NCBI GenBank assembly: GCA_023853785.1
Contig: JAJIRX010000620.1
Coordinates: 46,701-110,700, forward strand
Reading direction: 5' to 3'
DNA from: Psilocybe azurescens
Taxonomy: Eukaryota; Basidiomycota; Agaricomycetes; Agaricales; Agrocybaceae
Length of the DNA stretch: 64,000 nt
Part shown: positions 57,324 to 64,000 of the stretch, one piece after another
Layout: every line of letters starts with the position of its first letter
How positions within the stretch are numbered: the first letter of the stretch is position 1
Translations under genes and position numbers: made by a program
Notes under the pieces: generated by a model
The model's input: only the letters and a program-made list of their open reading frames with translations
Told to the model about the DNA's origin: nothing
Database searches by the model: none

Positions 57324-57417
57324 CTATGGCGTTTACTTTTGTTTTCGCTATCATAGTCGCATCAACGATTCAAATATTCTCTAGGTATATACAAATTTCT
57401 TTGCTTATTGTCGCTAT

Positions 57418-60400
57418 CTAATTGTCCGTCATGATTGCTGGTAGAGCTATAGCGGGTTTTGGTTGGAGGTCAATTTTAGTGCTCTCGCTCAGGCCAGCGT
57501 ACCAAGTCAGCGTCGTAGAAGTTCTCCAGCAATCCTGGAATCGCCCTCGAGCGGCTAATAATCCCCCCATCCTTACACGCTGCCTAGCCAGGTTCCCTGG
57601 CACAGGGTTGCCCAGCCCAGTCCTCTTGTTCATATCACGGTCGATGATTGTCAGGTATGGAATCAATGCAGCGCTGCGCCACTGTCGGATCCTGATTGTG
57701 AATTTGCGCTTCTTCAGGTCCACTCGTCAGAAGACATGCCCTCCGCGGTCAGCATGTGTGCTACTTGGTACAGAAACTCCCAAGCAGGATCCGCCTCCTC
57801 CCTTCGATTGTCATTGGCGGTTTCGAGTCGGTTACTCGACAACTAGAATTGCATAAATCTCCCAAAACGTAGAAAATCGAGAAACAAACCCACCCCACGG
57901 GCGTCGTGGTGTCCCGGGCGCTGACCCTCGCCTTCTTGCTTTTTTTGATTTTTTCCACCCGCTTCGCGAAGTCTGCACTTCATCTTCTCCCTCTTTCGGC
58001 TTCGTCCTTTACAAGCGCCTTGAGGATCGTGAAACGTTGTTTAACGGCAGCATAAGCGACTGGCTGGTCCTCGGACTGAAAGCTATGTTTCAACAAGAAG
58101 GACTGCATGAACTGGTTGATCAACTCCTCGTTCCATGGATGATTGTGTTTAACTTCAAAGCAGAAATTCAGCGGAGCTAGGCTTGGACGGCTGACCGGAT
58201 TTTCATCAATTGCGAATTTTTCGACGACATTCAGAAGAGGCGGTTTGACGCCTAGGATCTGGTCATCCTTCTTGATTCCAATAAGTGAATTCATGTGGAG
58301 CCGAACTGCTTTCTAGGTAGATACGCATGGTGGGTTAGCCCACATTAAGATTTGAATGTGCCATGAACTTACCCCGATTATCTTAGATGGAGTGTTAGAG
58401 GCTTTCGTAGCCGGTTGTTTCACCAGTGCTGAAGCGTGTTTCTGTCTTCTGGCTGGTATCCTTGGTGCACTTGGCAACGCACCCGTGGTCGCCAAGACCG
58501 AAAGAACTGTTTTTGTGATTTCCTCGACTTGCGCAACGTCAATATTGCCGCGAGTAATTTGTTGTTCTGGACTGTTGGAGGTAGACGGTGCTGCAGGCTC
58601 ATTGTCACCATAGACAGCTTTCAGCCGGGGCCTGCTCCGCCCGTGGACGCTTTTGAATTTATACGGAGGTGGGACATGGTGAGGAAACCCTTCATCGTCC
58701 TTTCAATGCGTCAGCATGACTATAAACTCAGGAACAGGATGACTTACCTCGTTGTTGTTGTCGTCGGATACGACATGGTCGAACTCTTCCCCCGAGCTTT
58801 CATCAGCAACAGGAGCGCGAGCCTTGCCCTTGTCTTTGGAAGGGCTTTGCGGATTTTCACCCATCATTGCGTCGTCGTCTCCTTGCCGACCCTCTTCGGA
58901 CGCTAGATGAGACTGTCTGCTACTGGAGGCAGTATTATGCATGTCGAACATTGGAGTGGGAGTAAGTGTGACTTGCAGTGCCGCTGTGGCGGATATGACT
59001 TGTGGTACCGTGGTCGCGCGCTCTATTGGAGCAGGAGGCTGACCTTGTGGATGATTGTCCATATCTACATCGCCTCCCTTCCTGATGACTATGGCTGGAT
59101 ACCTGAGGAAGTTGCCCGCTGGTTGACGGGACGACACCCTCTGTAGTAGGAGTGGGGAATGGTAACCCTAGATTGGTCAACGTAAGTTTGTGTTTTAAAT
59201 ATTTTGGAATATGAAGTCTTAAATACCCGATGGTGCATTTACAGCAGCGCGTGCATGTTCTTCAAGCTGTCTCCGTTCCCTTTCAAATACACACAGCTTC
59301 TCATTATATTTGCGATTTTGCTTCTCCTCGAACTCCTGCCGCTCCAGACGCTTCCCTCTCAAACTGTGCTTCTGTCGCTTTCAACCTGTCGGCACTCTCC
59401 TGGTTTACCTGACGTTTGTGAAATCGCTTCTCTTCTATCTTCCTGTGTTCTTTGCATTCTTTTTCGAGCTGCGCTTCTGTTGCTTCCAACTTAGCAGCAT
59501 GCTCTTTGTTTGACTGCTCCAAGGCCAATAACCACTCCAAGACTTCGTTGAAGCTGTCCTGATGTTTGTCCATCTGTTATATGGTAAGTCTGATATACTC
59601 ATCGGGCAGCAGTTCGATTACTCACTTTCTCCTTCATCCAGTGAATTTCCTTGTCCTTCATGTCCAGCATCTGTCTTGTGGTAAAATCACTTTGCTCGAT
59701 GACCCGTGTTTTGATCTATTATGAGGTGAGCCTTGTTAATCTAACAGCAGGAACGGTTAACTTACACATTCTGTGTCTTTTTCCGTGTTTTGTAAATAAA
59801 CTCTAGGTTCGTCGTTGCGCCGCTTGACCAACGTGTCCGCTGAATCTTCTTGCCCAGGCCCTTTTCGCCTTCTGATCGATATCTGATGCTTAGTTGGTGT
59901 TGGTTTTAATGTGAATGCAAACGGCTTCAACGTGAACGGCTTCGGCACCAGCGACTGAGTCGATGACTGAGGTATGTGTTCACTTGTTGGCTCGATGTTT
60001 CTGTGAGGGTCATTGGCGAATTGCTGTTGAGGAAGCAGCGGGTGTATATTGGAGGTTTGCAAAATGGCTTTGTTGCCTAGTAGAGGATCTACTTGACCTC
60101 GCGTTTCGCCAAGGTTCATATCATTTGGATGATATGAGATGTGTTGTTGCTCGCTCCGTGGGGTGATGGGCAGCTCTTGATCCGGCATAGACTGGTTTGG
60201 GTTGGTGGCTGTATCGACGGCCATGGCAGTTTCCACAGGTTGTCCAGGTGGAAATATGCCTGGGATAGCCTGGCTTGTTCCGGTACTGGAGGGTTCCATT
60301 GTTACTGGATTCACGGCAGGGAGAATGGTTCCTTGAGCTGGCTCTAAAGGATGGCTGGTCACGGGTATAAGTTTGGAGCGTTGTGGCACGGCACCAGGCC

Positions 60401-60544
60401 GATTCTGCAGATCAATTAACTCAAAATAACAACTTTACAGTTAATAAATAAAATACGCACTGCGTCAAAATCGTCCATTGGAACGTCTGCATTGGGTTGA
60501 GGTTGAGGTTGAGGTTGCGTATTGAAGTTGAATAGGCTGAACAT
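57418..60544 (-). CDS. Uncharacterised agaricomycete protein, multi-exon
   Basis: Start MFSLFNFNTQPQPQPQPNAD at 60,544, with an exon-1 donor (gtgcgt) near 60,461. A long Pro/Gln-rich exon (60,406-59,766) ends in a basic KHQISIRRRKGPG patch. Coiled-coil exons follow (59,700-59,300; EHAAKLEATEAQLEKECKEH). A disordered acidic exon (about 59,130-58,750; DKGKARAPVADESSGEE) precedes the globular end: LHMNSLIGIKKDDQILGVKP, LNFCFEVKHNHPWNEELINQ, and after another intron EFLYQVAHMLTAEGMSSDE, then KKRKFTIRIRQWRSAALIPY. It stops at 57,418. One base appears missing near 57,727 (SSDE/VDLKK). The C-terminal part matches a family I recall as abundant and poorly described in mushroom genomes. The long structured gene with few breaks suggests it is, or recently was, functional. 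Confidence 0.6.
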
Positions 60545-61179
60545 GTTGGAGTCGCTGGTGGGGGTTGGCGACTCTAGGTCAATGAATTTATTGAAAGTTG
60601 TCCGGCTATTGTGGCCAGGGAGTGAATGCGATGCCCATGCGGATATTTACTTATCAGTGATTTAGTCCGCTTCAAAATGCACAGGTACCATTACTGAACT
60701 CCACTTTGCTCCATTCACTGAATTATCTGACTCTACTAGCTCAAGTACTATGGCAACTGTATTGTTGAGCAGCTCGTAAACAGTCCAATACATGAACCTT
60801 GAAAAATGCACATCTACAATAGCTAAGTTCCGGTAGTATCTATCCTCTGTGCTCAATGTTTGGAGTTTTGCTAATTGTTAAGTCCGATATGGCTTAGACA
60901 TGTTGAAACTATTGGAGTAAACTCGTCATTGGTATGAACTGGATTCAATTGCACATTTACAATAGCTAATCAACTCTATTCACCGGTAGTATTCTCTAAT
61001 TCTTATTCGAACAGGGGCCTCTGCCGTAGGCCTCTACTATGGCAACTTTATTGTTGAGTGGCTTGCAATAAATTTATTTCACTTGAATACCGGCTCACGA
61101 CCAATCCAATACTTTTAAGAGATCGAAAACTCAAAGCTCCAACAACTCTTAACACTACTCCCTCCAATAGTAATCTGCC
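60545..61179. other. No recognised gene
   Basis: Upstream region of the preceding minus-strand gene. Only short frames seen. Confidence 0.4.
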
Positions 61180-61762
61180 ATGCCACATAAGAAGCCTATT
61201 CACCTGTCTCCGAAAGTGAGTACGATGATGGAGTATCATACTGTCATACTACTTACAGTTATTAGGCAAAACATTATGCCTATACCGGTCGTCTTTTCCG
61301 TCATGACATTGCAAAGCCATTTTTCTCTCCCTTTATTGCTCGGGATGATAATAGGACTACATTGCTTTGACAAACACATCAGATTTTCAAAGATCAAGTT
61401 GCAAATGCCAAGATCTACAACTTCACTGTTACTCTCTTGGAAGGTAGCCAATCCCATTCCTTTCAGATATCGTGCAAAAGCAGTTGATTGGACTGAAGAA
61501 GAACGAAGCACTCAGAAAGTTGGGGGTGCAGTGGAGAGGAGATCTCTATGTCCTGCGCATCGGAAAGCGTAATCCTCTATATCCTGTTGATATGAGAGGT
61601 AAGGATGCGAAACGAGTTGCGTATGTGGTTAAAAAGTAAGTACCAGCATAATACTACATTTTTGAAGACTTATCATGCCTATGGTCCAGGTTTCTTGCAG
61701 AAGTTGAGCAAGATTCGATTGGAGATGCACCGACAATGTTCCATTTTCGCAGATGGTGACCA
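61180..61762 (+). pseudogene. Small uncharacterised protein, probably broken
   Basis: ATG at 61,180 reads MPHKKPIHLSPK with a gtgagt donor and an acceptor at about 61,258. The next pieces are TGRLFRHDIAKPFFSPFIAR, then (after a TGA) QTHQIFKDQVANAKIYNF, then KQLIGLKKNEALRKLGVQWR, DLYVLRIGKRNPLYPVDMRG and KDAKRVAYVVKK with a gtaagt donor. A last exon reads FLAEVEQDSIGDAPTMFHF. Splice sites and charge pattern suggest a former gene. The family is not recognised. Confidence 0.4.
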
Positions 61763-61883
61763 GTAGGATGTTCTGAAAGGCCCTGGCGGTTACATAGTAG
61801 CTCTCTTTAAGTTATATCAATGCAATCACCAAGTTTCAATGCAAAGAGATGATAATTCAAATAAGAACACATATTACAATACT

Positions 61884-62016
61884 GTTCTGGGCACCCAGAA
61901 CAAGCGGGTTAGAGAGAGTGGGTTAGAGCGGGTTAGAGCGGGTTGATTAGACAATGTTGACCAAGTTAGGTCACTTGATCAAAGCGTTGTCATGCAAGCA
62001 CAAACACACTCACGGA
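61884..62016 (+). repeat. Palindrome, GGGTTAGAGC repeat and dispersed TGATCAAAGC repeat
   Basis: GTTCTGGG-CA-CCCAGAAC (61,884-61,901) is a perfect 8-bp-arm hairpin of the type seen at 56.8-57.3 kb. It is followed by GGGTTAGAGC units (61,907-61,945) and a copy (61,971-62,016) of the dispersed repeat at 56,975-57,075. Confidence 0.7.
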
Positions 62017-62033
62017 ATCTCTTAATATGCATT

Positions 62034-62075
62034 CTCCTTTATTTCTCTTTGTTGTCGACAAAGAGAAATAAGGAG
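62034..62075. repeat. Long hairpin (CTCCTTATTTCTCTTTGT type)
   Basis: CTCCTTTATTTCTCTTTGT and ACAAAGAGAAATAAGGAG form an about 18-bp stem with one bulged base and a loop of about five bases. Could be the centre of a small foldback element; no transcript evidence. Confidence 0.7.
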
Positions 62076-62176
62076 TACAGTTCAGTACCAGAGGGCATTA
62101 TAGAATCAGATGGAGTCAGATAGTATTTAAATTAGCAACCTCAAAAAATTATTTACATTTAATTCAAATAATTGAT

Positions 62177-62319
62177 ATTCAAAGCGTATCCAAACTATTC
62201 AAAGCGTATCCAAACTATTCAAAGCGTATCAAACTATTCAAAGCGTATCAAACTATTCAAAGTGTATCCAAACTATTCAAAGCGTATCCAAACTATTCAA
62301 AGTGTATCCAAACTATTCC
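62177..62319 (+). repeat. 18-19-bp tandem repeat ATTCAAAG(C/T)GTATCCAAACT
   Basis: Seven or so units, some lacking one C. The array overlaps the 3' end of the WD40 gene, whose last codons and stop (62,297-62,299) come from it. Confidence 0.85.
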
Positions 62320-64000
62320 AACGATTCCACTCTGCTTGATCATTCCACAACTCATCATCATCATCATCCTGGACAATCATACCAACATGAACTCGTATAT
62401 CATTTGGATCCCAGGTTGAATATCTGGCATCACTGGTATGAACTTGTGGTTCAAAACCCCGATTCATTGTGGCATTCATAGTGCTTAAGGCACTTTGTGC
62501 CATCTTATCCCATAAATTAGCAAGAATAACAGAGTAATTTTGTGCATACAAACCTTTAGTGAATACGGTAACCAGATTCCTGAAGACCAATATGCAATGA
62601 TAAAGGTGGCAAGGAAATTCAGGACCATAATGATCACTTGATGGTATACATTATTCTGCGCCTGTTTTCTGGAACGCATGGACTGTTGAACGTAAGCATA
62701 GTTCTTGACAGTAAGAAGTGAGCTTACTGGTTTTTCCCATATCACAATATCAGAGCATTCAAGGGAAGCACCACTGGCTATGAGATGACAGTCTTTGGTG
62801 GATGTTGTCTAATACAGGTCAATACCAGGCTTTGGATAAAACATTTGCACTTACGCATATGGTCTGTATTTCTGTATTTTTACCAGCTTGCTTTAATATC
62901 TGTTTCGGTTCAGGAGAGGACAAAGAAAATGTGTATATTTTGCCGTGATCACTTCCACAGACCACAACTGACGATCCTTCAGCAAAAACACCATCTTTGA
63001 TGCATCGTTTCTTTGTGAAAATGGGAAAGCTATGTGAAGGTGATGAGCGTGGTAAATGGTATAGATCAAACCCTTTTGCAAGGTTCTCTATAAGAAGTAA
63101 TTGCCCATCTAGGCTAATGCCAGCATGGCCACTTCATACGAGGTCAGTGTTGACGTATGATATCAAACAATCATACTCACACTCCAGACTTCAAGACCTT
63201 CCGCCAGTCCTCCCTCCCAGATTCAACATCTCGACAAATCCTGCCAAAGTTGAAAGAATAATGAATACAAATATCTTATTAATTAAAGTATCATCTTACA
63301 TTTCCCCCGGTTTCCAGGGACAAAAATTAAAAGCTTACGGCCCGAGTCATAAAAACGGACAGAGCTAGCTATGTAAGTATTTCCATCACTCTCCACATTG
63401 GAGGTCCACAGCTGTAACATTGTCCCTATGTCATCATAAGTCACTGCCACATTGTCTACAGAAAAAGATCTCACCGTTTCTTCCGACTTCGTACAAGGTA
63501 ACATTGCCATGGTGACTACTGATAGCCAAACGTGATGTTTGAATATCATAGTCTACTGCTTCAACAGGATCACTAGGAGCAAATACCCGTGTAGTGGCAA
63601 TCTCAACCATCGCAGTCTTTGTTTGGAGTTAGTATATTTTCCCAAGTGTAGATGCTAAATGCTTACATTCGTATCGGTTCTGGCAGAAGATGATAAGAAA
63701 AACCACACCCAGTTCCAAAGCTAGGTGTTGCAAATCTTCCTTGACTTTACCCCTAGCCAGACCAAACAGGTAATCTGGCCCCATCGTTGACCAGGGTCCT
63801 CAAGGACTTCTTTGCATTTTCTAGTCGAAACATCCCAAATACGAACCGCTTTCATCATCACCTATAAATTTTGCATTAGCCTGTATGCAGTAACAGCTAC
63901 AACACGAGGGCATCTTACCACCGCTGGCTAGCAGCGCTCCATCATGACTGAATGATAAGCAGTTCACAGGCCCTTTAAGACCTGAAAACGTGCATATTTC
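62297..64000 (-). CDS. WD40-repeat protein with C-terminal membrane anchor (partial, continues past the window)
   Basis: Minus strand, entering from 64,000 with LKGPVNCLSFSHDGALLASG, a classic WD40 blade strand. Then come QDLQHLALELG-type segments in broken frames, the blade-like DNVAVTYDDIGTMLQLWTSN, and CIKDGVFAEGSSVVVCGSDH with GKIYTFSLSSPEPKQILKQAG (about 63,010-62,870). HLIASGASLECSDIVIWEKP is followed by a single transmembrane helix, VIIMVLNFLATFIIAYWSSG (about 62,640-62,580), then a C-terminal extension (MAQSALSTMNATMNRGFEPQ) and an acidic end, DDDDDELWNDQ. This matches a mushroom family of WD40 proteins with a tail anchor. The exact role is unknown. Several small introns; frames near 63,700-63,800 were not resolved. 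Confidence 0.75.

Noticed and set aside
61907..61945. Interstitial telomere
   Set aside because: Units are GGGTTAGAGC rather than TTAGGG and occur only three or four times.
62177..62319. CRISPR-like array
   Set aside because: 18-19-bp direct repeats without spacers; ordinary minisatellite.

Overview
The window is nuclear DNA of a filamentous basidiomycete, most likely a mushroom-forming agaricomycete. It has many 50-60 bp GT-AG introns, a KDZ transposase with CxC5/CxC6 cysteine clusters, a Plavaka transposase, a DUF6532 gene and several large agaricomycete-only protein families. I cannot name the species.

Layout. 1-5 kb: remnants of conserved housekeeping genes (C-terminal part of Sec61 alpha; the tail of a NIMA-type kinase), then featureless DNA. 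4.6-8.8 kb: a PHD-finger gene (minus) cut by a 2.6 kb non-autonomous KDZ-type element at 6,101-8,705. 10.6-11.8 kb: a shredded C2/phosphatidylserine decarboxylase gene. 14.7-16.8 kb: a five-exon arginyl-tRNA synthetase gene (minus) with two 1-base frame breaks. 19.5-20.3 kb: a small coiled-coil gene. 23.5-24.5 kb: a 219 bp inverted repeat. 25.2-26.5 kb: part of a membrane-protein gene. 26.5-37.2 kb: a DUF6532 gene (minus) whose last exon is split by a 7.67 kb KDZ element at 26,542-34,207, flanked by a 7 bp target-site duplication. That element carries the KDZ transposase, a multi-exon accessory gene, a GC-rich minisatellite and GTCC/GGAC-rich subterminal arrays. 37-40 kb: a coiled-coil gene and tandem repeats. 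40.4-43.5 kb and 53.9-56.5 kb: two members, on opposite strands, of one uncharacterised agaricomycete family. 44.6-48.3 kb: a kinesin-5 pseudogene whose 5' part is repeated in tandem (~734 bp unit). 48.7-51.9 kb: a decayed Plavaka transposase. 52.4-52.8 kb: the N-terminal part of another membrane-protein gene. 57.4-60.5 kb: an uncharacterised agaricomycete gene. 62.3 kb to the end: a WD40-repeat membrane-anchored protein running off the window.

The central result is a pair of related KDZ elements. The short copy at 6.1 kb has the same ends as the long copy at 26.5 kb and still carries the first ~55 bp of the long copy's accessory gene. There it is joined directly to the opposite end, at a 3-base microhomology. 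It is therefore an internal-deletion derivative. Removing the long copy and one target duplication restores a continuous DUF6532 reading frame to a natural stop.

Nearly every conserved gene here, including the normally essential arginyl-tRNA synthetase, needs single-base corrections, often at homopolymers. Either the assembly has indel errors or the region is decaying. The Plavaka and kinesin copies also carry true nonsense substitutions and internal deletions, so those two are genuine relics whatever the assembly quality.
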